Source: Mesorhizobium sp. CA8
Lineage (GTDB): Bacteria > Pseudomonadota > Alphaproteobacteria > Rhizobiales > Rhizobiaceae
Reading direction: 5' to 3'
Length of the DNA: 64,000 bases
Assembly: GCF_020164955.1 (NCBI RefSeq)
Contig: NZ_JAIUHG010000029.1
Span: forward strand, 23,654-87,653
Shown here: one piece after another, positions 45,907 through 54,475 of the stretch
How the letters are laid out: each line of letters starts with the position of its first letter
How positions within the stretch are numbered: position 1 is the stretch's first letter
Position numbers and translations under genes: made by a program
Notes under the pieces: model-generated
What the model saw: only the letters and a program-made list of their open reading frames with translations
Databases searched by the model: none
Told to the model about the DNA's origin: nothing

Positions 45907-45958
45907 CGGCAGTCCAACCGGGTGCACAAACTCTTGTAAGTCAAATAGGAGCGCTCCA

Positions 45959-46093
45959 TTGAGCTCTGTCGTCATCGGGGGAAGCGCTTTCCTTTGCCTG
46001 TTCGGAGCCGCATTGTTTGGAATCTTGCTTAGGCCCCGCGCTCCGGAGCACCATCTAAGCACTGATTCCAAGGATACGATCCGACTCGAGCCC
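45959..46093 (+). pseudogene. DUF4239 membrane protein N-terminal remnant
   Basis: From a TTG preceded by AGGAGCGC, 45 codons read SVVIGGSAFLCLFGAALFGI, RPRAPEHHL and TDSKDTIRL, the start of the bestrophin-like DUF4239 family. After this the family sequence stops (the expected GMGLIATM segment is missing) and the frame continues with unrelated residues to 46225. It is a truncated remnant. Confidence 0.6.
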
Positions 46094-46347
46094 TTCGCCA
46101 TGGCACGAGTCTGGGGCCTTCATGTGCGGGCCAGCCCGTTTCACCCGGCGATGCGCCAACATCTACTCGAACTCGAGGCCCCGAGGGGCAGATTTTCTAG
46201 GAAGCCTTTGGCGCCGCGCCGCTGACTGCGAGCAGGAAGCTTGAGCACGAAAGCCACCTCGCCTTTCAGCGCTCGGAGTCCGCTGTGATGCCGACCACGA
46301 TGCCAAATCCTGAAAGGCCGAAGCTAATGGTGTTTACATCGACAAGA

Positions 46348-46523
46348 TCGTGCCGGATGGGCGTATGTGGCACCCTGCAAGGTCAGGCTTCGTCAGGCGT
46401 AGTCGACATGCCTGGGCGGTCTGTCGAACCCGGGGGCGCAAAGACGGCTTCATCCTGGCCTGTTGCAGCACACCAAGGAGCAACGTCGCAGTCGAACTGC
46501 AATCTACGCCGTCATCGATTTGA
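46348..46523 (+). pseudogene. Remnant of a second 2Fe-2S reductase (ferredoxin C-terminus)
   Basis: One frame reads SCRMGVCGT, the 2Fe-2S ligand loop, followed by GVVDMPGRSVEPGGAK. After a frameshift the next reads KDGFILACCSTPRSNVAVEL, matching the distal Cys segment LACCS of the intact reductase at 41180-42259. The flavin and NAD domains are gone. It overlaps the end of the second LysR gene, showing that cluster 2 once had its own reductase. Confidence 0.7.
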
Positions 46524-47358
46524 GCGCTTTGAGAAGGCGAACATGGGTGTGTGAATGATGGTTCCGGATATGTACGGCGGAATAGATGGGATGTGAGATC
46601 TTCGGCGCATCGGTAACGAGCTGCGCGACGCCTTCCTGCCGCAATTTCATCGCCACGACGTCGGTGACGAAAGCGGTGCCGCCTCGGCTTCGCAACAGAT
46701 ATGCAACGGCGCCACCATTTCCGGTCGAGACCGGGCTGTTCTCCAGTTCCGGGAGCATCTGCTTGTGGGCGTGGTTGAAGTAGGCCGAATAATTGGCGCG
46801 GATATAGTCACCAGACGTGACCTCGCCGAAGGCAACGCCGCGCGTCGAAACCATGACGAAATTCTCCTCGGCGATCTGCTCGTAGTGCATGTCAGGCAGG
46901 TGCTGCGGCGAATAGAGCACCGCCAGATCAAGGCTGCCGGTGGTCAGATCGAGGATCATCTGGTTGGAGTAGTCGATCTCGACATAAATCGCCAGTTTCG
47001 GGATCGTCGCCCGCACCCATTCCAGCCACCCTTCCAGCACCCGCTCGTACAGCTCGAACTGGATGCCGATGCGGATCAGGCGGTCGAATTTGCCGACCGA
47101 CTGGATCTCGCGGCGGGCATCCAGCCAGCGCAGCCTGACCGCGCGCGCGTGCTCTTCGAACCGCAGGCCGGCGACCGTCGGCTCCGTGCCGCTCTTGCCG
47201 CGGATGAAGAGCTGTTTCTCCAGCAACGTCTCGAGCGCGCGGATGCGGCTCGAGACGGTTGACTGGGTGATGCCAAGCCGCTCTGCGGTCCTATTGAAGT
47301 TGCGGGTTTCGATCAGGTCAAGGAACGTATCCAAGAGTTCGATCTGCATTTCGAGCAT
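46504..47358 (-). CDS. LysR-family regulator of cluster 2
   Basis: A 284-residue paralogue of the LysR at 40232-41089. Helix-turn-helix FNRTAERLGITQSTVSSRIR and effector segments LAVLYSPQHLPDMHYEQ and FVMVSTRGVAFGE are shared. The ATG at 47358 or the one at 47349 (MQIELLDTF) could start it; the second matches the paralogue. It is divergent from the amidohydrolase and probably activates that operon. Confidence 0.88.
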   Translation of the reverse strand: MLEMQIELLDTFLDLIETRNFNRTAERLGITQSTVSSRIRALETLLEKQLFIRGKSGTEPTVAGLRFEEHARAVRLRWLDARREIQSVGKFDRLIRIGIQFELYERVLEGWLEWVRATIPKLAIYVEIDYSNQMILDLTTGSLDLAVLYSPQHLPDMHYEQIAEENFVMVSTRGVAFGEVTSGDYIRANYSAYFNHAHKQMLPELENSPVSTGNGGAVAYLLRSRGGTAFVTDVVAMKLRQEGVAQLVTDAPKISHPIYSAVHIRNHHSHTHVRLLKALKSMTA

Positions 47359-47524
47359 CCGGCGGGAGGAATTTCCCGCAACGGCTAGCGCTTATTGGGC
47401 CTGCCCGACAACGGGTAATCGGATTCCTCGATCAACGTCTCGCCGCCGCTTGCGTTGCCGGGACCTGCCGCCGAAGCGCACAGTTGCGTCATCCATCCCA
47501 TCCTCCATGGTAGGCAAGACATCC

Positions 47525-48613
47525 ATGTTCATCGTCGACACCGACGTACATAACTACTGGTCCAGCGCCGAAGTGCTGCTCCCCTATCTCGAGCCCTACT
47601 GGCGCGATTTTCTGGTGCGCGGCGAGAAGCCGGGGCCGAGGGGAAGCTTTCCGCATGGCCACCGCCCCTGGCTGCATCCGGAAGGATTTTCGCGCCACGA
47701 CATCCGCCCGGAGACGGAGGAAGACAACTACCTGATCATGAAGGAAAAGCACCTCGATCTCTATGACATCGACGTGGCGATCCTAACCGCTGACGAGCCG
47801 CTGGAGGCGTCGACGCTGGCCAACTATCACTACGCCAACGCACTGGTGAAAGCCTATAACGACTACATGATCGACTGGTGGTTGCCGAAGGACAGCCGCT
47901 TCAAGGGATCAATCATCATTTCGCCGACCGATCCGCACGGCGCCGCTGCCGAGATCCGACGCCTCGGCGACCACAAGGACATCGTCCAGGTCCTGGCGAG
48001 CCACGGCTCGCAGCGCCCCTACGGCGACCCCTTCTACCATCCGATCTACGAGGCCTGCGCCGAGGTCGGCCTGCCCTTCGCAATCCATTTCGGCGGCCAG
48101 GGCGGCGTCAACCACAATGCGGTCGCCGGCGGGCCGACCTCCTACTACTGGGAAACGCACGCTTTGCTCAGCCAGCCCGCTATGACTCATGTGGTCAGCA
48201 TGATCTCCAACGGTGTGTTCGAGAAATATCCCGACCTCTATTTCGTCGTCATTGAGTGCGGCGTGTCGTGGGTTCCGTCGCTGATGTGGCGGCTCGACGC
48301 CAACTTCAAGGCGCTGCGCAAGGAAACGCCGTGGCTGAAGATGCTTCCGTCGGAATATTGCCGCCGCAACATCCGCTTCAGCACCCAGCCACTTGAGCAG
48401 CCCCAGAACGTCAGGCATCTGTGGGAAACGCTGGAGCACATGGACGGACAAAACACGCTGCTTTTCGCCTCCGACTATCCGCACTGGGATTTCGACGCGC
48501 CGACCAACCTGCACGTCCCGCCGGCCTGGCGCGACAAGGTCATGGGTCTGAATGCGCTGGAGGTTTACAAGCGCATCGAGGCTTCGGCTGCCACCGCGAG
48601 GATTGCCTCATGA
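47525..48613 (+). CDS. Amidohydrolase_2-family metal-dependent hydrolase (cluster 2)
   Basis: A 362-residue paralogue of the protein at 39019-40101. It begins MFIVDTDVHNYW, so the HxH metal pair again has Asp in the first position. AIHFGGQGGVNHN, VVIECGVSWVPS and FASDYPHWDF hold other candidate ligands. The ATG at 47525 aligns with the paralogue start. Its stop overlaps the mini-Rieske ATG (ATGA). The reaction is unknown. Confidence 0.85.
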   Translation: MFIVDTDVHNYWSSAEVLLPYLEPYWRDFLVRGEKPGPRGSFPHGHRPWLHPEGFSRHDIRPETEEDNYLIMKEKHLDLYDIDVAILTADEPLEASTLANYHYANALVKAYNDYMIDWWLPKDSRFKGSIIISPTDPHGAAAEIRRLGDHKDIVQVLASHGSQRPYGDPFYHPIYEACAEVGLPFAIHFGGQGGVNHNAVAGGPTSYYWETHALLSQPAMTHVVSMISNGVFEKYPDLYFVVIECGVSWVPSLMWRLDANFKALRKETPWLKMLPSEYCRRNIRFSTQPLEQPQNVRHLWETLEHMDGQNTLLFASDYPHWDFDAPTNLHVPPAWRDKVMGLNALEVYKRIEASAATARIAS

Positions 48614-48990
48614 CCACCGCGGCCGCCTGGGGGCTCACCTTCGCCTGCAAGACCGCGGACGTGCGGGTCGGCGAACCCAAGATCGTCACCATCGGCCGCA
48701 TCCCTGTGGGAATATTCCAACTTGAGGATGGCTATGCGGCCCTGCTCAACATCTGCCCCCACCGAGCGGGCCAGCTCTGCGAAGGGCCGATATCCGGCAC
48801 CACCAAGCGTACGGACAAGACAGAGTTCGTCTACGTTCGCGCCGGCGAGCTCATACGCTGCGCATGGCATGGGTGGGAGTTCGATATCCGGTCGGGCAAA
48901 TGCCTTGTAGACGACAAGCTGAAGGCGCGCACATTCCCCGTGCACGTCGACGGCGATGAGATCTATCTCGAAATGGCCCGAAAACCGTAA
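48610..48990 (+). CDS. Mini-Rieske 2Fe-2S ferredoxin (cluster 2)
   Basis: A 126-residue Rieske protein with CPHRAGQLCEG and CAWHGWEFD ligand pairs. Compared with the cluster 1 copy it has an N-terminal extension of about nine residues and an insertion between the ligand pairs (TTKRTDKTEF). It is translationally coupled to the amidohydrolase and 17 bp before the HD gene. It probably passes electrons to the HD diiron protein or the flavoprotein downstream. Confidence 0.9.
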   Translation: MTTAAAWGLTFACKTADVRVGEPKIVTIGRIPVGIFQLEDGYAALLNICPHRAGQLCEGPISGTTKRTDKTEFVYVRAGELIRCAWHGWEFDIRSGKCLVDDKLKARTFPVHVDGDEIYLEMARKP

Positions 48991-49007
48991 CCAGACGAGG
49001 TTCGCCA

Positions 49008-49631
49008 ATGGAAACCGTGAAGTTTACCCAAATGAAGGACGGCGACCGCGAGGACTATGCCTTCCTGACCGCGCATGAAACAGAGTATGCGGCCGGCACA
49101 GCCGACCGGCTCCTGGCAGCGATGGTCGAACTCGACAAATCGCTGTCAGGCTACAAGGTGACGCGGCTCGGCCATTCGCTGCAGGCCGCCACGCGCGCCT
49201 GGTATGCCGGCGCCGACACCGACTGGGTTGTGTCCGCGTTGCTGCACGATATTGGCGATATCTATGCCCCCTACAACCACGACGAATACGCCGCCGCCAT
49301 CCTGCGTCCCTTCGTACGGGAGCAATGTGCGTGGGTCGTTGAGAAGCACGGAGATTTCCAGCTGATCTACTACGGCGAGCATGTCGGCGCGAACCCGTGC
49401 AAGCGGGATGCGTTCAAGGCTAACGCCTATTTTGATGACTGCGCGGAGTTCTGCGAAAGATGGGATCAGTCGAGCTTCGATCCTGACTATAGAACCCGGC
49501 CGCTCGAGTTCTTCGCGCCCATGGTGCGCGAGGTCTTCGCCCGCAAAACCTATGATCCCGCAGTTGTCCGCACGGGCCAACGCGAAGCCCTGTCGAATAT
49601 CGCGCTCGCCGAGGCGCGTTCGGCAACGTAA
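49008..49631 (+). CDS. HD-domain protein, PhnZ/MIOX-like diiron oxygenase candidate
   Basis: A 207-residue HD-superfamily protein. HSLQAATRAWYAG provides the first His, ALLHDIGDIYAPYNHDEYAA the HD pair with a following His, and VEKHGDFQLIYYGEH and the distal Asp in FDDCAEFC further ligands. The size and arrangement are those of PhnZ, TmpB and MIOX-type mixed-valence diiron oxygenases rather than of large HD phosphohydrolases. Co-location with a Rieske electron carrier supports an oxidative role. A phosphohydrolase remains possible. Confidence 0.7.
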   Translation: METVKFTQMKDGDREDYAFLTAHETEYAAGTADRLLAAMVELDKSLSGYKVTRLGHSLQAATRAWYAGADTDWVVSALLHDIGDIYAPYNHDEYAAAILRPFVREQCAWVVEKHGDFQLIYYGEHVGANPCKRDAFKANAYFDDCAEFCERWDQSSFDPDYRTRPLEFFAPMVREVFARKTYDPAVVRTGQREALSNIALAEARSAT

Positions 49632-50002
49632 GAACGCTGTCCCGCATTTCGACGGCATGCCCAAACTGTCACCACGCGCCACCGGTGATCTGGAAATCTT
49701 CCGTTCAAGGCCAAGGTTTGCTGCTGTAGCAACCAAGTCGTTCGCACTTTTGACGCCGCACTCCATCAGGGCTCAAACTTGGGCGGTAGGATCCGATAGA
49801 ACGCCCCGTTTGAGCGATGTCCAAGCTGACGTCTAGGGCCGACATGAGGCGCAAAGCTCCCGTGGCATTTTCGAGCCCGGACCGGAATGTCGAAATCGGA
49901 TCTCGTACTAGCTGCCCTCTCGCGCGATGCCTCAGGTCGCTGAGGCCAAAATGTGCAGTGGTTATGTTCTGTGGTTGCGTCCACGAGAGATCTCGCATAT
50001 CT
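49632..50002. other. Intergenic stretch between HD and flavoprotein genes
   Basis: No gene, RNA or repeat recognised. It separates the LysR-controlled block from the TetR-controlled block, whose operator follows at 50003. Confidence 0.4.
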
Positions 50003-50024
50003 TTGTTGAACGATTGTTCAACAA
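50003..50024. promoter_or_regulatory. Palindromic operator, probable TetR site 1
   Basis: TTGTTGAAC and GTTCAACAA are perfect inverted half-sites separated by GATT, 18 bp before the flavoprotein ATG. Nearly the same 22-bp palindrome occurs at 61892-61913 upstream of the hydrolase-transporter operon. Between the two lies the TetR gene. Confidence 0.7.
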
Positions 50025-50042
50025 TGCGTTTGAGAAGCCACG

Positions 50043-52145
50043 ATGCAGTGCAACCCCCGTTACGAAATCCTGTTGGAGCCGGTAGCAATAGGACCCGTGA
50101 CCGCGCCGAACCGCTTCTATCAGGTGCCGCATGCAAGCGGGATGACCAACGCGCTGCCGCGCGTTCGCGCGGCATTTCGCGAAGCCAAGGCCGAAGGCGG
50201 ATGGGGCGTGATCTGCACGGGGGCGTGCTCGATCGATCCGACATCGGACGATGCGCCGCTGCCTTTCGCGACGCTGTGGGACGACAACGACATCCGCGCT
50301 CACGCGCTGATGACGGAGGCCGTGCACCGCCATGGATCGCTTGCCGGCGTGGAACTATGGCATGGCGGCGCATCGGTGATGAACCGGACAAGCCGCCTGC
50401 CGCCGCTGTCGCCATCCGGCATTCCGTGGATGGCCACGCATGTCGGCTTCATGGGCAATCTGCGACCGAAGACGATGGACAAGGCCGATATCAAGGAGGT
50501 GCTGAGATGCCAGGCCGAAGCGGCACGCAAGGCGCGCACGGCCGGCTTCGATGTCGTCTATGTCTATGCCGGGATGGGCTATCTCGGCTACGAGTTCCTG
50601 CTGCCGGAATACAATCATCGCGTCGATGAATATGGCGGCTCGATCGGGAGCCGTGTCCGCTTCGTGCGCGAGATGATCGAGGTGACGAAGGATGCGGTGG
50701 GCAAGGATTGCGGTGTCGCGCTTCGTGTGAGCCTCGACGAACTGCGCGGCCGGCCCGGGCGCAACCAGCCTTCGGAAGCCCATGAGCTGATCGAACTTCT
50801 GGCCGACCTGCCCGACCTGTTCGACGTGAAGATGGACTCAAGCCCGACGGATTGCTCGGCATCGCGCTTCACCGGCGAAGGCAGCCACGAGCCGGTCATC
50901 GATTTCGTCAAGTCGCTGACGAAGAAGCCCGTGGTCGGCGTTGGGCGCTTCACCTCACCGGACACGATGGTGTCGCAGATCCGACGCGGTGTGCTCGACT
51001 TAATCGGCGGCGCGCGGCCGTCGATCGCCGACCCCTTCCTGCCTGCCAAAATCCGCGACGGCCGCGAAGTCGAGATCCGTGAATGCATCGGCTGCAACAT
51101 CTGTATTTCGAGCTGGCATGACGGCGTGCCGGTGCGCTGCACCCAGAATCCGACCGCCGGCGAGGAATGGCGGCGCGGCTGGCATCCCGAACGCGTCGGG
51201 CGCGCCGGCAGACCCGAACGCATCCTCATTGTCGGCGGCGGACCGGCCGGGCTCGAATGCGCCATGACGCTCGGCCGCCGCGGCCATGAGGTGATGCTTG
51301 CCGACGCCAGCCGCGGCTTCGGGGGGCGGCTGACCTTCGAGAAGACGTTGCCAGGGCTGTCAGCCTGGAATCGTGTCATCGAGTACCGACTGGGCCGCAT
51401 CGGCGAGATGAGCAATGTCTCGCTCTATCCCGAAAGCACGCTCGGCGCCGACGAGATCATCGACTTGGCACCGGAACGCCTGGTGCTGGCAACCGGCGCG
51501 CGCTGGACGAACATGCTCTATTCCTCGATGGAGATCCCCGTCGGGCGGCTCGACCATGCGGATGTGCTCACACCCGACGACATCGCCGCCGGCAAGCTCC
51601 CTGAGGGGCCGACGCTGGTCTTCGATTTCGACAATTACTACATGGGCGGCGTCCTCACCGAGCATCTGGCCGCCCAAGGCATCCCGGTCAGCTATGCGAC
51701 ACCGTCCGGCCATGCCTCCGCATGGACGATCATGACCAACGAGCTGCCGCTGGTGCACCGGGCGCTGGCGCGCCGCAACGTGCCGGTGACGACGCTGCAT
51801 CTGCTGAAATCCTTCGATGGCGAGACGGCGACGCTGGCGCATCTGTTCACCAGCGAAGAGACCCGCGTGGCCTGCCGCTCGGTGCTGATCGTCGGATTGC
51901 GGTTGCCGCGAAACGAGTTGTTCGAAGCGCTGACCGAAAGGGCGGACGCGCTTGGCGCGGCGGGCATCCGGAGCGTCGATCGCATCGGCGACACGCTGGC
52001 GCCTGGCGCCATTGCCCATGCGGTGCATAGCGGCCACAAGCTGGCGCGCGAAATCGGCGAGACGCTTCGCTGGCGGCCTTACCGCCGCGACACGCCGATC
52101 GTCGATGCGGCGGCGGATTTCCAGATGCGAACGGCAGCCGAATAG
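50043..52145 (+). CDS. Trimethylamine dehydrogenase-like FMN/4Fe-4S/ADP flavoprotein
   Basis: A 700-residue protein with the full TMADH layout. An OYE-type FMN barrel comes first (NRFYQVPHASG, GVELWHGGA, VVYVYAGMGYLGY, GARPSIADPF). Next is a 4Fe-4S site (CIGCNICIS, distal CTQNP), then a nucleotide-binding domain (ILIVGGGPAGLE, LATGARW). In TMADH the residue after VPH is the Cys that binds FMN covalently; here it is Ala, so FMN should be non-covalent as in other N-demethylases. It is upstream of an MttB-family gene and under a palindromic operator. Probably demethylates a secondary or tertiary amine. Confidence 0.9.
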   Translation: MQCNPRYEILLEPVAIGPVTAPNRFYQVPHASGMTNALPRVRAAFREAKAEGGWGVICTGACSIDPTSDDAPLPFATLWDDNDIRAHALMTEAVHRHGSLAGVELWHGGASVMNRTSRLPPLSPSGIPWMATHVGFMGNLRPKTMDKADIKEVLRCQAEAARKARTAGFDVVYVYAGMGYLGYEFLLPEYNHRVDEYGGSIGSRVRFVREMIEVTKDAVGKDCGVALRVSLDELRGRPGRNQPSEAHELIELLADLPDLFDVKMDSSPTDCSASRFTGEGSHEPVIDFVKSLTKKPVVGVGRFTSPDTMVSQIRRGVLDLIGGARPSIADPFLPAKIRDGREVEIRECIGCNICISSWHDGVPVRCTQNPTAGEEWRRGWHPERVGRAGRPERILIVGGGPAGLECAMTLGRRGHEVMLADASRGFGGRLTFEKTLPGLSAWNRVIEYRLGRIGEMSNVSLYPESTLGADEIIDLAPERLVLATGARWTNMLYSSMEIPVGRLDHADVLTPDDIAAGKLPEGPTLVFDFDNYYMGGVLTEHLAAQGIPVSYATPSGHASAWTIMTNELPLVHRALARRNVPVTTLHLLKSFDGETATLAHLFTSEETRVACRSVLIVGLRLPRNELFEALTERADALGAAGIRSVDRIGDTLAPGAIAHAVHSGHKLAREIGETLRWRPYRRDTPIVDAAADFQMRTAAE

Positions 52146-52214
52146 AGCAATCCAGGAAAGGTGTGAAGCGGCTTTCCGTTCGGAATCGCGTCAAACAAGG
52201 AGGTCCAGAAAGTC

Positions 52215-53753
52215 ATGGAGCGTATCGCAGCACGTCGCAGGCCCGGCCGCCCCCAGCGCGAGGTAGGCGGCATCGCGCAGCGGCCATGGAAGCAGCTGAC
52301 CCGGCCTTACGCCCCGATCGAGATCCTGTCGGCCGACCAAGTGCGGGCGATCCACGAAATGGGCCTCACCATCCTCGAGGAGATCGGCATGCGCGTGCTG
52401 CAGCCTCGGGCGCGCCAGCTCTATCGTGCCGCCGGCTGCAACGTCGACGAAGGCGAGATGCGCGTGCGCTTCGACCGCGCCATGGTGATGGAGTGCGTCG
52501 CCATGACGCCGTCATCCTTCGAGCTGCGCGCCCGTAACCCTGAAAAGAACGTCAAGGTCGGCGGGCGGCATTGCATCCTGTCGTCGGTCGGCGGGCCGGC
52601 CTATGTCATGGACAATGACCGCGGCCGCCGTCCCGGCACCTATGCCGAGATGCGCGACTATCTGAAGCTCATCCAGTCGTTCAACGTGCTGCATCAGGAA
52701 GGCGGCGGACCGTTCGAGCCGCTCGACCTGCACCAGAATACGCGCCACCTCGACCTCTACTATGCCGAGATCACCTTGCTCGACAAAAACTGGCAGCCGC
52801 AGGCGCTGGGTCATGGCCGCGCCATCGACGCGCTGGAAATGGTGGCGATCTCGCTCGGCACGACGCGCGAAAACCTGGCGCGGGAGATGCCGGTGTTCAC
52901 CGGCATCATCAACACCAATTCACCGCTGCAGCTCGACGAGCCGATGGCCGAGGGGCTGATCGCGCTGGCCGAGCACGGTCAGGTCAACGTCATCACGCCG
53001 TTCACGCTGGCCGGAGCAATGAGCCCGGTGACGCTTGCCGGCGCGCTGTCGCAGCAGCATGCCGAGGCACTGGCCGGCATCGTGCTGACGCAGATCGTTC
53101 GACCTGGGGTGCCGGTGATGTATGGCGGCTTCACCTCAAATGTCGACATGAAGACCGGAGCACCCGCCTTCGGCACGCCGGAATACACGCAAGCGGCACA
53201 GATCACCGGACAGCTCTGCCGGCTGATCGGCGTGCCGTTCCGCTCCAGCAACGTCACCGCCGCCAATGCGGTCGACGCGCAGGCCGCCTATGAGAGCGCG
53301 ATGTCCCTGTGGGGCTGCCTGATGGGCGGCGCCAACCTGGTGCTGCACGCGGCTGGCTGGCTCGGCGGCGGGCTGACCGCGTCGTTCGAGAAGCTGGTGA
53401 TCGATGCCGAGATGCTGCAGATGATGTCGGCCTATTTCGATCCGCCCGTCGTCGACATCGACACGCTGGCGCTGGACGCGGTGCGCGAGGTCGGCCCAGC
53501 CGGGCATTTCTTCGGCGCCGCGCATACCATGCAGCGCTACGAGCGCGCCTTCTATTCGCCGCTGGTGTCCAACTGGGACAATTACGACACCTGGATGGAA
53601 CGCGGCCAGATCACCGCGCGGGAACGGGCCAACGTGATCTGGAAACGCATGGTCGCCGACTACGAGCAACCGCCGATCGATCCCGGCATCGACGAGGCGC
53701 TGCGCGATTATGTGGAGCGCCGCAAGCGCGAGGGCGGATCGCCGTTGAACTGA
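52215..53753 (+). CDS. MttB-family (trimethylamine methyltransferase-like) protein, non-pyrrolysine
   Basis: A 512-residue protein of the MttB superfamily, with ILSADQVRAIHEMGLTILEE near residue 35, GPAYVMDNDRGRRPGTY, VFTGIINTNSPLQLDEPMAE, GGFTSNVDMKTGAPAFGTPE and GGGLTASFEKLVIDAEMLQ. The frame is free of internal stop codons, so no pyrrolysine is used. Non-pyrrolysine members demethylate quaternary amines such as glycine betaine through a corrinoid protein, but no corrinoid protein gene is in this window. Strong ribosome binding site (AAGGAGG). Probably acts with the flavoprotein upstream. Confidence 0.87.
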   Translation: MERIAARRRPGRPQREVGGIAQRPWKQLTRPYAPIEILSADQVRAIHEMGLTILEEIGMRVLQPRARQLYRAAGCNVDEGEMRVRFDRAMVMECVAMTPSSFELRARNPEKNVKVGGRHCILSSVGGPAYVMDNDRGRRPGTYAEMRDYLKLIQSFNVLHQEGGGPFEPLDLHQNTRHLDLYYAEITLLDKNWQPQALGHGRAIDALEMVAISLGTTRENLAREMPVFTGIINTNSPLQLDEPMAEGLIALAEHGQVNVITPFTLAGAMSPVTLAGALSQQHAEALAGIVLTQIVRPGVPVMYGGFTSNVDMKTGAPAFGTPEYTQAAQITGQLCRLIGVPFRSSNVTAANAVDAQAAYESAMSLWGCLMGGANLVLHAAGWLGGGLTASFEKLVIDAEMLQMMSAYFDPPVVDIDTLALDAVREVGPAGHFFGAAHTMQRYERAFYSPLVSNWDNYDTWMERGQITARERANVIWKRMVADYEQPPIDPGIDEALRDYVERRKREGGSPLN

Positions 53754-53754
53754 G

Positions 53755-54432
53755 TCAGGCGTTCCGCAAAGGCCCGACCTGCGCCTCGAGCATCTCGAAG
53801 CCGGCGGCCTCGGCCGCCTGCGGCGTCACCACGCTTTCGTCGAGACACCATTCGAGCCAGAGCCCGTCGACCAGCGCGATGAAATTGCGCGCCAGCGCGG
53901 GCGCGTCGACTCGTCTGTCGCGCTCAACCGCAACCGCCGCGATGTCCTCGGCAAGTTCTGCGCGGTAAGCGTCGTAGAGCTCGCGATGCGCCGCCTTCAG
54001 TCGCGGGTTGACGGCGATCTCACCCCACAGCGACAGCCAGATCAGCAGGTTCTCGCGGCTGAAATATTCCGGCGCGAAGTTGGACCGCACCAGGGCGGCC
54101 AGCGCGGCCTCGGGATGCCAGCCGGACGCCTCGGCGCGGCGGCGCTTGGCTTCGTCGATCTGGTTGTTAACGCTGGCATAGAGCGAGGATTTGTAGACCT
54201 CGACCAGCAGCCCATCGAGGCTTTCGAAGTGGTGGTTGATGAGCCCGCGCGAGACGCCGGCCTCCTTGCAGATACGATCTATGGTGAAGGCGCCGATGCC
54301 GCCGACGGACAGGCACCGCGTCGCCGCCTCGATCAGCATGGAGCGGCGCACATCGGCCTGTTCGCGGCTGAAGCGCGGCGCCTTCTTCGCACCGCGCTTC
54401 GTTTTTGCAGCTTCCGGTTGGGCTTGCGTCAT
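53755..54432 (-). CDS. TetR-family transcriptional regulator
   Basis: A 225-residue TetR/BetI-like repressor. The N-terminal helix-turn-helix reads IDRICKEAGVSRGLINHHFE with the BetI-like GLINHHF turn, after a basic leader. The C-terminal ligand domain ends in EMLEAQVGP. It is convergent with the MttB gene and downstream of the binding-protein gene. Twin 22-bp palindromes flank the two operons on either side, so it is the best candidate repressor of both. Confidence 0.9.
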   Translation of the reverse strand: MTQAQPEAAKTKRGAKKAPRFSREQADVRRSMLIEAATRCLSVGGIGAFTIDRICKEAGVSRGLINHHFESLDGLLVEVYKSSLYASVNNQIDEAKRRRAEASGWHPEAALAALVRSNFAPEYFSRENLLIWLSLWGEIAVNPRLKAAHRELYDAYRAELAEDIAAVAVERDRRVDAPALARNFIALVDGLWLEWCLDESVVTPQAAEAAGFEMLEAQVGPLRNA

Positions 54433-54475
54433 GCAACCCAGCTAATCGATTACGCCCGTCCTGTCCATCAAGCGA

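Noticed and set aside
54443..54452. TAATCGATTA palindrome upstream of the TetR gene as an autoregulatory operator
   Set aside because: Short, and it does not resemble the twin palindromes assigned to this regulator.
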